Part shown: positions 11,661-24,764 of the stretch, piece by piece
Layout: every line of letters starts with the position of its first letter
Position numbering within the stretch: position 1 is the stretch's first letter
From: Cristatella mucedo
Lineage: Eukaryota > Bryozoa > Phylactolaemata > Cristatellidae
Length of the DNA stretch: 64,000 nucleotides
Assembly (NCBI GenBank): GCA_009760855.2
Contig: WPIO01000236.1
Location: forward strand, 164,596 to 228,595
Direction of reading: 5' to 3'
Made by a program: the position numbers and the translations under genes
Notes under the pieces: generated by a model
The model's input: only the letters and a program-made list of their open reading frames with translations
Told to the model about the DNA's origin: nothing
The model's database searches: none

Positions 11661-14599
11661 CGTTTCGCACGAGTTCGGAGCAGATCGCGGAATATGTAGA
11701 AACTTCAAATCTGCATGTCGGAGCGTGTGCTGACTGGCAGCAGAGTGCTGCACCATGTTTAAAGCATTTCGCACGTAAATAACACGTTTCGCACGAGTTC
11801 GCAGCAGATCGCGGAATATGTAGAAACTTCAAATCTGCATGTCGGAGCGTGTGCTGACTGCAGCAGAGTGCTGCACCATGTTTAAAGCATTTCGCACGTA
11901 AATAACACGTTTCGCACGAGTTCGCAGCAGATCGCGGAATATGTAGAAACTTTAAATCTGCATGTCGGAGCGTGAGCTGACTGGCAGCAGAGTGCTGCAC
12001 CATGTTTAAAGCATTTCGCACGTAAATAACACGTTTCGCACGAGTTCGCAGCAGATCGCGGAATATAAAGAAACTTCAAATCTGCATGTCGGAGCGTGCG
12101 CTGACTGGCAGCAGAGTGCTGCACCATGTTTAAAGCATTTCGCACGTAAATAACACGTTTCGCACGAGTTCGCACCAGATCGCGGAATATGTAGAAACTT
12201 CAAATCTGCATTTCGGAGCGTGCAGTGACTGGCAGCAGAGTGCTGCACCATGTTTAAAGCATTTCGCACGTAAATAACACGTTTCGCACGAGTTCGCAGC
12301 AGATCGCAGAATATAAAGAAACTTCAAATCTGCATGTCGGAGCTTGCGCTGACTGGCAGCAGAGTGCTGCACTATGTTTAAAGCATTTCGCACGTAAATA
12401 ACACGTTTCGCACGAGTTCGCACCAGATCGCGGAATATGTAGAAACTTCAAATCTGCATGTCGGAGCGAGCGCTGACTAGCAGCAGAGTGCTGCACGATG
12501 TTTAAAGCATTTCGCACGTAAATAACACGTTTCGCACGAGTTCGCAGCAGATCGCGGAATATGTAGAAACTTCAAATCTGCATGTCGGAGCGTGAGCTGA
12601 CTGGCAGCAGAGTGCTGCACCATGTTTAAAGCATTTCGCACGTAAATAACACGTTTCGCACGAGTTTGCACCAGATCGCGGAATATGTAGAAACTTCAAA
12701 TCTGCATGTCGGAGCGTGCGCTGACTGGCAGCAGAGTGCTGCACCATTTTTAAAGCATTTCGCACGTAAATAACACGTTTCGCACGAGTTCGCAGCAGAT
12801 CGCGGAATATGTAGAAACTTTAAATCTGCATGTCGGAGCGTGTGCTGACTGGCAGCAGAGTGCTGCACCATGTTTAAAGCATTTCGCACGTAAATAACAC
12901 GTTTCGCACAAGTTTTGCATCAGATCGCGGAATATGTAGAAACTTCAAATCTGCATTTCGGAGCGTGCGCTGACTGGCAGCAGAGTGCTGCACCATGTTT
13001 AAAGCATTTCGCACGTAAATAACACGTTTCGCACGAGTTCGCACCAGATCGCGGAATATGTAGAAACTTTAAATCTGCATGTCGGAGCGTGTGCTGACGG
13101 GCAGCAGAGTGCTGCACCATGTTTAAAGCATTTCGCACGTAAATAACACGTTTCGCACGAGTTCGCAGCAGATCGCGGAATATGTAGAAACTTCAAATCT
13201 GCATGTCGGAGCGTGTGCTGACTGGCAGCAGAGTGCTGCACCATGTTTAAAGCATTTCGCACGTAAATAACACGTTTCGCACGAGTTCGCAGCAGATCGT
13301 GGAATATCTAGAAATTTCAAATCTGCATGTCGGAGCGTGTGCTGACTGGCAGCAGAGTGCTGCACCATGTTTAAAGCATTTCGCACGTAAATAACACGTT
13401 TCGCACGAGTTCGCAGCAGATCGCGGAATATGTAGAAACTTCAAATCTGCATGTCGGAGCGTGCGCTGACTGGCAGCAGAGTGCTGCACTATGTTTAAAA
13501 GCGTTTCGCACGTAAAAGACACGTTTCGCACGAGTTCGCACCAGATCGCGGAATATGTAGAAACTTCAAATCTGCATGTCGGAGCGTGCGCTGACTGGCA
13601 GCAGAGTGCTGCACCATGTTTAAAGCATATCGAACGTAAATAACACGTTTCGCACGAGTTCGCAGCAAATCGCGGAATATGTAGAAACTTCCAATCTGCA
13701 TGTCGGAGCGTGCGCTGACTGGCAGCAGAGTGCTGCACCATGTTTAAAGCATTTCGCACGTAAATAACACGTTTCGCACGAGTTCGGAGCAGATCGCGGA
13801 ATATCTAGAAACTTCAAATCTGCATGTCGGAGCGTGCGCTGACTGGCAGCAGAGTGCTGCACCATGTTTAAAGCATTTTGCACGGAAATAACACGTTTCG
13901 CACAAGTTCGCACCAGATCGCGGAATATGTAGAAACTTCAAATCTGCATGTCGGAGCGTGTGCTGACTGGCAGCAGAGTGCTGCACCATGTTTAAAGCAT
14001 TTCGCACGTAAATAACACGTTTCGCACGAGTTTGCAGCAGATCGCGGAATATGTAGAAACTTTAAATCTGCATGTCGGAGCGTGCGCTGACTGGCAGCAG
14101 AGTGCTGCACCATGTTTAAAGCATTTCGCACGTAAATAACACGTTTCGCAAGAGTTCGGAGCAGATCGCGGAATATCTAGAAACTTCAAATCTGCATGTC
14201 GGAGCGTGTGCTGACTGGCAGCAGAGTGCTGCACCATGTTTAAAGCATTTCGCACGTAAATAACACGTTTTTCGCACGAGTTCGGAGCAGATCGCGGAAT
14301 ATGTAGAAACTTCAAATCTGCATGTCGGAGCGTGTGCTGACTGGCAGCAGAGTGCTGCACCATGTTTAAAGCATTTCGCACGTAAATAACACGTTTCGCA
14401 CGAGTTCGCAGCAGATCGCGGAATATGTAGAAACTTCAAATCTGCATTTCGGAGCGTGTGCTGACTGGCAGCAGAGTGCTGCACCATGTTTAAAGCATTT
14501 CGCACGTAAATAACACGTTTCGCACGAGTTCGCAGCAGATCGCGGAATATGTAGAAACTTCAAATCTGCATGTCGGAGCGTGCACTGACTGGCAGCAGA

Positions 14600-16760
14600 G
14601 TGCTGCACCATGTTTAAAGCATTTGCACGGAAATAACACGTTTCGCACAAGTTCGCACCAGATCGCGGAATATGTAGAAACTTCAAATCTGCATGTCGGA
14701 GCGTGCGCTGACTGGCAGCAGAGTGCTGCACCATGTTAAAGCATTTCGCACGTAATAACACGTTTCGCACGAGTTCGCAGCAGATCGCGGAATATGTAGA
14801 AACTTCAATCTGCATGTCGGAGCGTGCGCTGACTGGCAGCAGAGTGCTGCACATGTTTAAAGCATTTCGCACGTAAACAACACGTTTCGCACGAGTTCGC
14901 AGCAGATCGCGGAATATGTAGAAACTTCAAATCTGCATGTCGGAGCGTGTGCTGACTGGCAGCAGAGTGCTGCACCATGTTTAAAGCATTTCGCACGTAA
15001 ATAACACGTTTCGCACGAGTTCGCAGCAGATCGCGGAATATGTAGAAACTTCAAATCTGCATGTCGGAGCGTGTGCTGACTTGCAGCAGAGTGCTGCACC
15101 ATGTTTAAAGCATTTCGCACGTAAATAACACGTTTCGCACGAGTTCGCAGCAGATCGCGGAATATGTAGAAACTTCAAATCTGCATGTCGGAGCGTGCCT
15201 GACTGACTGGCAGAGTGCAGCTGCACCATGTTTAAAGCATATCGCACGTAAATAACACGTTTCGCACGAGTTTCGCAGCAGATCGCGGAATATGTAGAAA
15301 CTTCAAATCTGCATTTCGGAGCGTGGGCTGACTGGCAGCAGAGTGCTGCACCATGTTTAAAGCATTTCGCACGTAAATAACACGTTTCGCACAAGTTCGC
15401 ATCAGATCGCGGAATATGTAGAAACTTCAAATCTGCATGTCGGAGCGTGCCCTGACATGCAGCAGAGTGCTGCACCATGTTTAAAGCATTTCGCACGTAA
15501 ATAACACGTTTCGCACAAGTTCGCAGCAGATCGCGGAATATGTAGAAACTTCAAATCTGCATGTCGGAGCGTGCACTGACTGGCAGCAGAGTGCTGCACC
15601 ATGTTTAAAGCATTTCGCACGTAAATAACACGTTTCGCACAAGTTCGCATCAGATCGCGGAATATGTAGAAACTTCAAATCTGCATTTCGGAGCGTGTGC
15701 TGACTGGCAGCAGAGTGCTGCACCATGTTTAAAGCATTTCGCACGTAAATAACACACGTTTCGCACGAGTTCGCAGCAGATCGCGGAATATGTAGAAACT
15801 TTCAAATCTGCATGTCGGAGCGTGCGCTGACTTGCAGCAGAGTGCTGCTGCACCATGTTAAAGCATTTTCGCACGTAAATAACACGTTTCGCACGAGTTC
15901 GCAGCAGATCGCGGAATATGTAGAAACTTCAAATCTGCATGTCGGAGCGTGCGCTGACTGCAGCAGAGTGCTGCACCATGTTTAAAGCATTTCGCACGTA
16001 AATAACACGTTTCGCACGAGTTCGCAGCAGATCGCGGAATATGTAGAAACTTTCAAATCTGCATGTCGGAGCGTGCGCTGACTGGCAGCAGAGTGCTGCT
16101 GCACCATGTTTAAAGCATTTCGCACGTAAATAACACGTTTCGCACGAGTTCGCAGCAGATCGCGGAATATGTAGAAACTTCAAATCTGCATGTCGGAGAG
16201 CGTGCACTGACTGCAGCAGAGTGCTGCACCATGTTTTAAAGCATTTCGCACGTAAATAACACGTTTCGCACGAGTTCGCAGCAGATCGCGGAATATGTAG
16301 AAACTTCAAATCTGCATGTCGGAGCGTGCTGACTGGCAGCAGAGTGCTGCACCATGTTTAAAGCATTTCGCACGTAAATAACACGTTTCGCACGAGTTCG
16401 CAGCAGATCGCGGAATATGTAGAAACTTCAAATCTGCATTTCGGAGCGTGTGCTGACTGGCAGCAGAGTGCTGCACCATGTTTAAAGCATTTAGCACGTA
16501 AATAACACGTTTCGCACGAGTTCGCAGCAGATCGCGGAATATGTAGAAACTTCAAATCTGCATGTCGGAGCGTGCGCTGACTGGCAGCAGAGTTCTGCAC
16601 CATGTTTAAAGCATTTCGCACGTAAATAACACGTTTCGCACGAGTTCGCAGCAGATCGCGAAATATAAAGAAACTTCAACTCTGCATGTCGGAGCGTGCG
16701 CTGACTGGCAGCAGAGTGCTGCACATGTGTTTAAAGCATTTCGCACGTAAATAACACGTT
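14600..16760. repeat. Indel-rich stretch of the array
   Basis: Most of the 17 or so monomers here have a one- to three-base gain or loss. Examples are CATTTGCACGG near 14622, ATGTTAAAGC near 14735, CGTAATAAC near 14752, TTCAATCTG near 14806, GCACATG near 14850, GTGCCTGACTGACTGG near 15195, AACACACG near 15753, and CTGCTGCACC near 15845 and 16097. Many are in homopolymers or short tandem repeats, so they may be real slippage or consensus error in raw reads. Confidence 0.6.
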
Positions 16761-19700
16761 TCGCACGAGTTCGCACCAGATCGCGGAATATGTAGAAACT
16801 TCAAATCTGCATGTCGGAGCGTGCGCTGACTGGCAGCAGAGTGCTGCACCATGTTTAAAGCATTTCGCACGTAAATAACACGTTTCGCACGAGTTCGCAG
16901 CAGATCGCGGAATATGTAGAAACTTTAAATCTGCATGTCGGAGCGTGCGCTGACTGGCAGCAGAGTGCTGCACCATGTTTAAAGCATTTCGCACGTAAAT
17001 AACACGTTTCGCACGAGTTCGCAGCAAATCGCGGAATATGTAGAAACTTCAAATCTGCATGTCGGAGCGTGCGCTGACTGGCAGCAGAGTGCTGCACCAT
17101 GTTTAAAGCATTTCGCACGTAAATAACACGTTTCGCACGAGTTCGCAGCAGATCGCGGAATATGTAGAAACTTTAAATCTGCATTGTCGGAGCGTGCGCT
17201 GACTGGCAGCAGAGTGCTGCACCATGTTTAAAGCATTTCGCACGTAAATAACACGTTTCGCACGAGTTCGCAGCAGATCGCGGAATATGTAGAAACTTCA
17301 AATCTGCATGTCGGAGCGTGCGCTGACTGGCAGCAGAGTGCTGCACCATGTTTAAAGCATTTCGCACGTAAATAACACGTTTCGCACGAGTTCGCAGCAG
17401 ATCGCGGAATATGTAGAAACTTCAAATCTGCATGTCGGAGCGTGTGCTGACTGGCAGCAGAGTGCTGCACCATGTTTAAAGCATTTCGCACGTAAATAAC
17501 ACGTTTCGCACGAGTTTCGCAGCAGATCGCGGAATATGTAGAACTTCAAATCTGCATGTCGGAGCGTGTGCTGACTGGCAGCAGAGTGCTGCACCATGTT
17601 TAAAGCATTTCGCACGTAAATAACACGTTTCGCACGAGTTCGCAGCAGATCGCGGAATATGTAGAAACTTCAAATCTGCATTTCGGAGCGTGCGCTGACT
17701 GGCAGCAGAGTGCTGCACCATGTTTAAAGCATTTCGCACGTAAATAACACGTTTCGCACAAGTTCGCACCAGATCGCGGAATATGTAGAAACTTTAAATC
17801 TGCATGTCGGAGCGTGCACTGACTGGCAGCAGAGTGCTGCACCATGTTTAAAGCATTTCGCACGTAAATAACACGTTTCGCACAAGTTCGCAGCAGATCG
17901 CGGAATATGTAGAAACTTTAAATCTGCATGTCGGAGCGTGTGGCTGACTGGCAGCAGAGTGCTGCACCATGTTTAAAGCATTTCGCACGTAAATAACACG
18001 TTTCGCAAGAGTTCGCAGCAGATCGCGGAATATGTAGAAACTTTAAATCTGCATGTCGGAGCGTGCGCTGACTGGCAGCAGAGTGCTGCACCATGTTTAA
18101 AGCATTTCGCACGTAAATAACACGTTTCGCACGAGTTCGCAGCAGATCACGGAATATGCAGAAACTTTAAATTTGCATGTCGGAGCGTGAGCTGACTGGC
18201 AGCAGAGTGCTGCACCATGTTTAAAGCATTTCGCACGTAAATAACACGTTTCGCACGAGTTCGCAGCAGATCGCGGAATATGTAGAAACTTTCAAATCTG
18301 CATGTCGGAGCGTGCGCTGACTGGCAGCAGAGTGCTGCACCATGTTTAAAGCATTTCGCACGTAAATAACACGTTTCGCACGAGTTCGCAACAGATCGCG
18401 GAATATATAGAAACTTCAAATCTGCATGTCGGAGCGTGCGCTGACTGGCAGCAGAGTGCTGCACCATGTTTAAAGCATTTCGCACGTAAATAACACGTTT
18501 CGCACAAGTTCGCACCAGATCGCGGAATATGTAGAAACTTCAAATCTGCATGTCGGAGCGTGCGCTGACTGGCAGCAGAGTGCTGCACCATGTTTAAAGC
18601 ATTTCGCACGTAAATAACACGTTTCGCACAGAGTTCGCAGCAGATCGCGGAATATGTAGAAACTTCAAATCTGCATGTCGGAGCGTGCGGCTGACTGCAG
18701 CAGAGTGCTGCACCATGTTTAAAGCATTTCGCACGTAAATAACACGTTTCGCACGAGTTCGCAGCAGATCGCGGAATATGTAGAAAACTTCAAATCTGCA
18801 TGTCGGAGCGTGCGCTGACTGGCAGCAGAGTGCTGCACCATGTTTAAAGCATTTCGCACGTAAATAACACGTTGCGCACGAGTTCGCAGCAGATCGCGGA
18901 ATATGTAGAAACTTAAATCTGCATGTCGGAGCGTGCGCTGACTGGCAGCAGAGTGCTGCACCATGTTTAAAGCATTTCGCACGTAAATAACACGTTTCGC
19001 ACGAGTTCGCAGCAGATCGCGGAATATGTAGAAACTTCAAATCTGCATGTCGGAGCGTGCGCTGACTGGCAGCAGAGTGCTGCACCATGTTTAAAGCATT
19101 TCGCACGTAAATAACACGTTTCGCACGAGTTCGCACCAGATCGCGGAATATGTAGAAACTTCAAATCTGCATGTCGGAGCGTGCGCTGACTGGCAGCAGA
19201 GTGCTGCACCATGTTTTAAAGCATTTCGCACGTAAATAACACGTTTCGCACAAGTTCGCACCAGATCGCGGAATATGTAGAAACTTCAAATCTGCATGTC
19301 GGAGCGTGTGCTGACTGGCAGCAGAGTGCTGCACCATGTTTAAAGCATTTCGCACGTAAATAACACGTTTCGCACGAGTTCGCAGCAGATCACGGAATAT
19401 GCAGAAACTTCAAATCTGCATGTCGGAGCGTGCGCTGACTGGCAGCAGAGTGCTGCACCATGTTTAAAGCATTTCGCACGTAAATAACACGTTTCGCACA
19501 AGTTTGCATCAGATCGCGGAATATGTAGAAACTTTAAATCTGCATGTCGGAGCGTGTGCTGACTGGCAGCAGAGTGCTGCACCATGTTTAAAGCATTTCG
19601 CACGTAAATAACACGTTTCGCACGAGTTCGCACCAGATCGCGGAATATGTAGAAACTTCAAATCTGCATGTCGGAGCGTGCGCTGACTAGCAGCAGAGTG

Positions 19701-20339
19701 CTGCACCATGTTTAAAGCATTTCGCACGTAAATAACACGTTTCGCACGAGTTCGCACCAGATCGCGGAATATAAAGAAACTTCAAATCTGCATGTCGGAG
19801 CGTGTGCTGACTGGCAGCAGAGTGCTGCACCATGTTTAAAGCATTTCGCACGTAAATAACACGTTTCGCACGAGTTCGCAGCAGATCGCGGAATATGTAG
19901 AAACTTCAAAATCTGCATGTCGGAGCGTGCGCTGACTGGCAGCAGAGTGCTGCACCATGTTTAAAGCATTTCGCACGTAAATAACACGTTTCGCACGAGT
20001 TCGCAGCAGATCGCGGAAGATGTAGAATATGTAGAAACTTCAAATCTGCATGTCGGAGCGTGTGCTGACTGGCAGCAGAGTGCTGCACCATGTTTAAAGC
20101 ATTTCGCACGTAAATAACACGTTTCGCACGAGTTCGCAGCAGATCACGGAATATGTAGAAACTTCTAATCTGCATTTCGGAGCGTGCTGCTGACTGGCAG
20201 CAGAGTGCTGCACCCATGTTTAAAGCATTTCGCACGTAAATAACACGTTTTCGCGCACGAGTTCGCACCAGATCGCGGAATATGTAGAAACTTCAAATCT
20301 GCATGTCGGAGCGTGTGCTGACTGGCAGCAGAGTGCTGC

Positions 20340-20425
20340 ACCATGTTTAGAGCATTTCGCACGTAAATAACACGGTGTGCACAAGTTCGCACCTCCGATC
20401 GCGGAATATGTAGAAACTTTAAATC
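20340..20425. repeat. Locally diverged monomer
   Basis: This copy reads CATGTTTAGAGCATTTC, then CACGGTGTGCACAAGTTCGCACCTCCGATCG written in two overlapping changes: TTTCGCAC has become GTGTGCAC, and the segment before GATCG has CTCC in place of the usual AGCA or ACCA. Several clustered substitutions in one unit are unusual for this array. Confidence 0.6.
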
Positions 20426-21174
20426 TGCATGTCGGAGCGTGCGCTGAATGCAGCAGAGTGCTGCACCATGTTTAAAGCATTTCGCACGTAAATAACACAC
20501 GTTTCGCACGAGTTCGCAGCAGATCGCGGAATATGTAGAAACTTCAAATCTGCATGTCGGAGCGTGCGCTGACTGGCAGCAGAGTGCTGCACCATGTTTA
20601 AAGCATTTCGCACGTAAATAACACGTTTCGCACGAGTTCGCAGCAGATCGCGGAATATGTAGAAACTTCAAATCTGCATGTCGGAGCGTGTGCTGACTGG
20701 CAGCAGAGTGCTGCACCATGTTTAAAGCATTTCGCACGTAAATAACACGTTTCGCACGAGTTCGCACCAGATCGCGGAATGTGTAGAAACTTCAAATCTG
20801 CATGTCGGAGCGTGCGCTGACTTGCAGCAGAGTGCTGCACCATGTTTAAAGCATTTCGCACGTAAATAACACGTTTCGCACGAGTTCGCACCAGATCGCG
20901 GAATATGTAGACACTTCAAATCTCTGCATGTCGGAGCGTGTGCTGACTGGCAGCAGAGTGCTGCACCATGTTTTAAAGCATTTCGCACGTAAATAACACG
21001 TTTCGCACGAGTTCGCAGCAGATCGCGGAATATGTAGAAACTTCAAATCTGCATGTCGGAGCGTGCGCTGACTGGCAGCAGAGTGCTGCACCATGTTTAA
21101 AGCATTTCGCACGTAAATAACACGTTTCGCACAAGTTCGCAGCAGATCGCGGAATATGTAGAAACTTCAAATCT

Positions 21175-21284
21175 GCATGTCGGAGCGTGTGCTGACTGGC
21201 AGTTGTTTAAAGCATTTCGCACGTAAATAACACGTTTCGCACGAGTTCGCAGCAGATCGCGGAATATGTAGAAACTTCAAATCT
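21175..21284. repeat. Truncated monomer, 110 bp (-14)
   Basis: The unit reads GACTGGCAG directly into TTGTTTAAAGC near 21202. The second arm of the inverted repeat and its loop are lost, along with part of the following CACCATG. The rest of the unit is intact. A deletion that removes exactly one arm and the loop fits slippage at a hairpin. Confidence 0.8.
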
Positions 21285-22412
21285 GCATTTCGGAGCGTGT
21301 GCTGACTGGCAGCAGAGTGCTGCACCATGTTTAAAGCATTTCGCACGTAAATAACACGTTTCGCACAAGTTCGCAGCAGATCGCGGAATATGTAGAAACT
21401 TCAAATCTGCATGTCGGAGCGTGAGCTGACTGGCAGCAGAGTGCTGCACCATGTTTAAAGCATTTCGCACGTAAATAACACGTTTCGCACGAGTTCGCAC
21501 CAGATCGCGGAATATGTGTAGAAACTTCAAATCTGCATGTCGGAGCGTGCGCTGACTGGCAGCAGAGTGCTGCACCATGTTTAAAGCATTTCGCACGTAA
21601 ATAACACGTTTCGCACAAGTTGGCAGCAGATCGCGGAATATGTAGAAACTTTAAATCTGCATGTCGGAGCGCGTGTGCTGACTGGCAGCAGAGTGCTGCA
21701 CCATGTTTAAAGCATTTCGCACGTAAATAACACGTTTCGCACGAGTTCGCAGCAGATCGCGGAATATGTAGAAACTTCAAATCTGCATGTCGGAGCGTGC
21801 GCTGACTGGCAGCAGAGTGCTGCACCATGTTTAAAGCATTTCGCACGTAAATAACACGTTTCGCATTAGTTCGCAGCAGATCGCGGAATATGTAGAAACT
21901 TCAAATCTGCATGTCGGAGCGTGTGCTGACTGACTGGCAGCAGAGTGCTGCACCATGTTTAAAGCATTTCGCACGTAAATAACACGTTTCGCACGAGTTC
22001 GCACCAGATCGCGGAATATGTAGAAACTTCAAATCTGCATTTCGGAGCGTGCGCTGACTGGCAGCAGACTGCTGCACCATGTTTAAAGCATTTCGCACGT
22101 AAATAACACGTTTCGCACATGTTCGCATCAGATCGCGGAATATGTAGAAACTTCAAATCTGCATGTCGGAGCGTGCACTGACTGGCAGCAGAGTGCTGCA
22201 CCATGTTTAAAGCATTTCGCACGTAAATAACACGTTTCGCACGAGTTCGCAGCAGATAGCGGAATATGTAGAAACTTCAAATCTGCATGTCGGAGCGTGT
22301 GCTGACTGACTGGCAGCAGAGTGCTGCACCATGTTTAAAGCATTTCGCACGTAAATAACACGTTTCGCACGAGTTCGCAGCAGATCGCGGAATATGTAGA
22401 AACTTCAAATCT

Positions 22413-22552
22413 GCATGTCGGAGCGTGCGCTGACTGGCAGCAGAGTGCTGCACCATGTTTAAAGCATTTCGCACGTAAATAACACGTTTCGCGCGCGGAG
22501 TTCGCATGTCGGAGCGAGCAGATCGCGGAATATGTGTAGAAACTTCAAATCT
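22413..22552. repeat. Rearranged monomer, 140 bp (+16)
   Basis: After AACACGTTTCG the unit reads CGCGCGGAGTTCGCATG and then TCGGAGCGAGCAGATCGCGG. A piece from the start of the monomer (ATGTCGGAGCG) has been placed inside the decamer region. AATATGTGTAG, two bases longer than usual, follows at about 22530. The source of the inserted piece is the satellite itself. Confidence 0.75.
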
Positions 22553-22686
22553 GCATGTCGGAGCGTGCGCTGACTGGCAGCAGAGTGCTGCACCATGTTT
22601 AAAGCATTTCGCACGTAAATAACACGTTTCGCACAAGTTTCGCATCAGATCGCGGAATATGCACCAGATGTAGAAACTTCAAATCT
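22553..22686. repeat. Rearranged monomer, 134 bp (+10)
   Basis: After CGCGGAATAT the unit has GCACCAGATGTAGAAAC. The extra bases repeat the GCACCAGAT segment that normally lies upstream of GATCGCGG in many copies. One more T is present in CAAGTTTCGCATCAG. It follows immediately on another rearranged unit, so the two form one disturbed spot. Confidence 0.7.
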
Positions 22687-24674
22687 GCATGTCGGAGCGT
22701 GCGCTGACTGGCAGCAGAGTGCTGCACCATGTTTAAAGCATTTCGCACGTAAATAACACGTTTCGCACGAGTTCGCAGCAGATCGCGGAATATGTAGAAA
22801 CTTCAAATCTGCATGTCGGAGCGTGTGCTGACTGGCAGCAGAGTGCTGCACCATGTTTAAAGCATTTTGCACGGAAATAACACGTTTCGCACAAGTTCGC
22901 ACCAGATCGCGGAATATGTAGAAACTTTAAATCTGCATGTCGGAGCGTGCGCTGACGGGCAGCAGAGTGCTGCACCATGTTTAAAGCATTTCGCACGTAA
23001 ATAACACGTTTCGCACGAGTTCCGAGCAGATCGCGGAATATCTAGAAACTTCAAATCTGCATGTCGGAGCGTGCGCTGACTGGCAGCAGAGTGCTGCACC
23101 ATGTTTAAAGCATTTCGCACGTAAATAACACGTTTCGCACGAGTTCGCACCAGATCGCGGAATATGTAGAAACTTCAAATCTGCATGTCGGAGCGTGCGC
23201 TGACTGGCAGCAGAGTGCTGCACCATGTTTAAAGCATTTCGCACGTAAATAACACGTTTCGCACGAGTTCGCAGCAGATCGCGGAATATGTAGAAACTTC
23301 AAATCTGCATTTCGGAGCGTGCGCTGACTGGCAGCAGAGTGCTGCACCATGTTTAAAGCATTTCGCACGTAAATAACACGTTTCGCACGAGTTCGCAGCA
23401 GATCGCGGAATATGTAGAAACTTTAAATCTGCATGTCGGAGCGTGCGCTGACAGGCAGCAGAGTGCTGCACTTTTTTTAAAGCATTTCGCACGTAAATAA
23501 CACGTTTCGCACGAGTTCGCACTAGATCGCGGAATATGTAGAAACTTTAAATCTGCATGTCGGAGCGTGCGCTGACTGGCAGCAGAGTGCTGCACCATGT
23601 TTAAAGCATTTCGCACGTAAATAACACGTTTCGCACGAGTTCGCAGCAGATCGCGGAATATGTAGAAACTTCAAATCTGCATGTCGGTGCGTGCTGACTG
23701 GCAGCAGAGTGCTGCACCATGTTTAAAGCATTTCGCACGTAAATAACACGTTTCGCACAAGTTCGCACCAGATCGCGGAATATGTAGAAACTTCAAATCT
23801 GCATGTCGGAGCGTGCGCTGACTGGCAGCAGAGTGCTGCACCATGTTTAAAGCATTTCGCACGTAAATAACACGTTTCGCACGAGTTCGCAGCAGATCGC
23901 GGAATATCTAGAAACTTCAAATCTGCATGTCGGAGAGTGTTCTAACTTGCAGCAGAGTGCTGCACCATGTTTAAAGCATTTCGCACGTAAATAACACGTT
24001 TCGCACGAGTTTGCAGCAGATCGCGGAATATGTAGAAACTTCAAATCTGCATGTCGGAGCGTGTGCTGACTGGCAGCAGAGTGCTGCACCATGTTTAAAG
24101 CATTTCGCACGTAAATAACACGTTTCGCACGAGTTCGCAGCAGATCACGGAATATGTAGAAACTTAAATCTGCATGTCGGAGCGTGTGCTGACGGGCAGC
24201 AGAGTGAGTGCTGCACCATGTTTTAAAGCATTTCGCACGTAAATAACACGTTTCGCACGAGTTCGCAGCAGATCGCGGAATATGTAGAAACTTCAAATCT
24301 GCATGTCGGAGCGTGAGCTGACTGGCAGCAGAGTGCTGCACCATGTTTAAAGCATTTCGCACGTAAATAACACGTTTCGCACAAGTTCGCATCAGATCGC
24401 GGAATATGTAGAAAATTTAAATCTGCATTTCGGAGCGTGCGCTGACTGGCAGCAGAGTGCTGCACCATGTTTAAAGCATTTCGCACGTAAATAACACGTT
24501 TCGCACGAGTTCGCACCAGATCGCGGAATATGTAGAAACTTTAAATCTGCATGTCGGAGCGTGCGCTGACTGGCAGCAGAGTGCTGCACCATGTTTAAAG
24601 CATTTCGCACGTAAATAACACGTTTCGCACGAGTTCGCAGCAGATCGCGGAATATGTGTAGAAACTTCAAATCT

Positions 24675-24764
24675 GCACGTCGGAGCGTGTGCTGACTTGC
24701 AGCAGAGTGCTGCACCATGTTTAAAGCATTTCGCACGTAAATAACACGTTTCGCAAGAGTTTGT
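24675..24764. repeat. Truncated monomer, 90 bp (-34)
   Basis: CAAGAGTTTG runs straight into TGCATGTCGGAG at about 24763. The end of the unit, including the GATCGCGG, AATATGTAG and AAACTTCAAATC segments, is missing. The unit also opens with the rare GCACGTCGG. The type A-like CAAGAG mark suggests a higher-order-type monomer was the parent. Confidence 0.8.
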
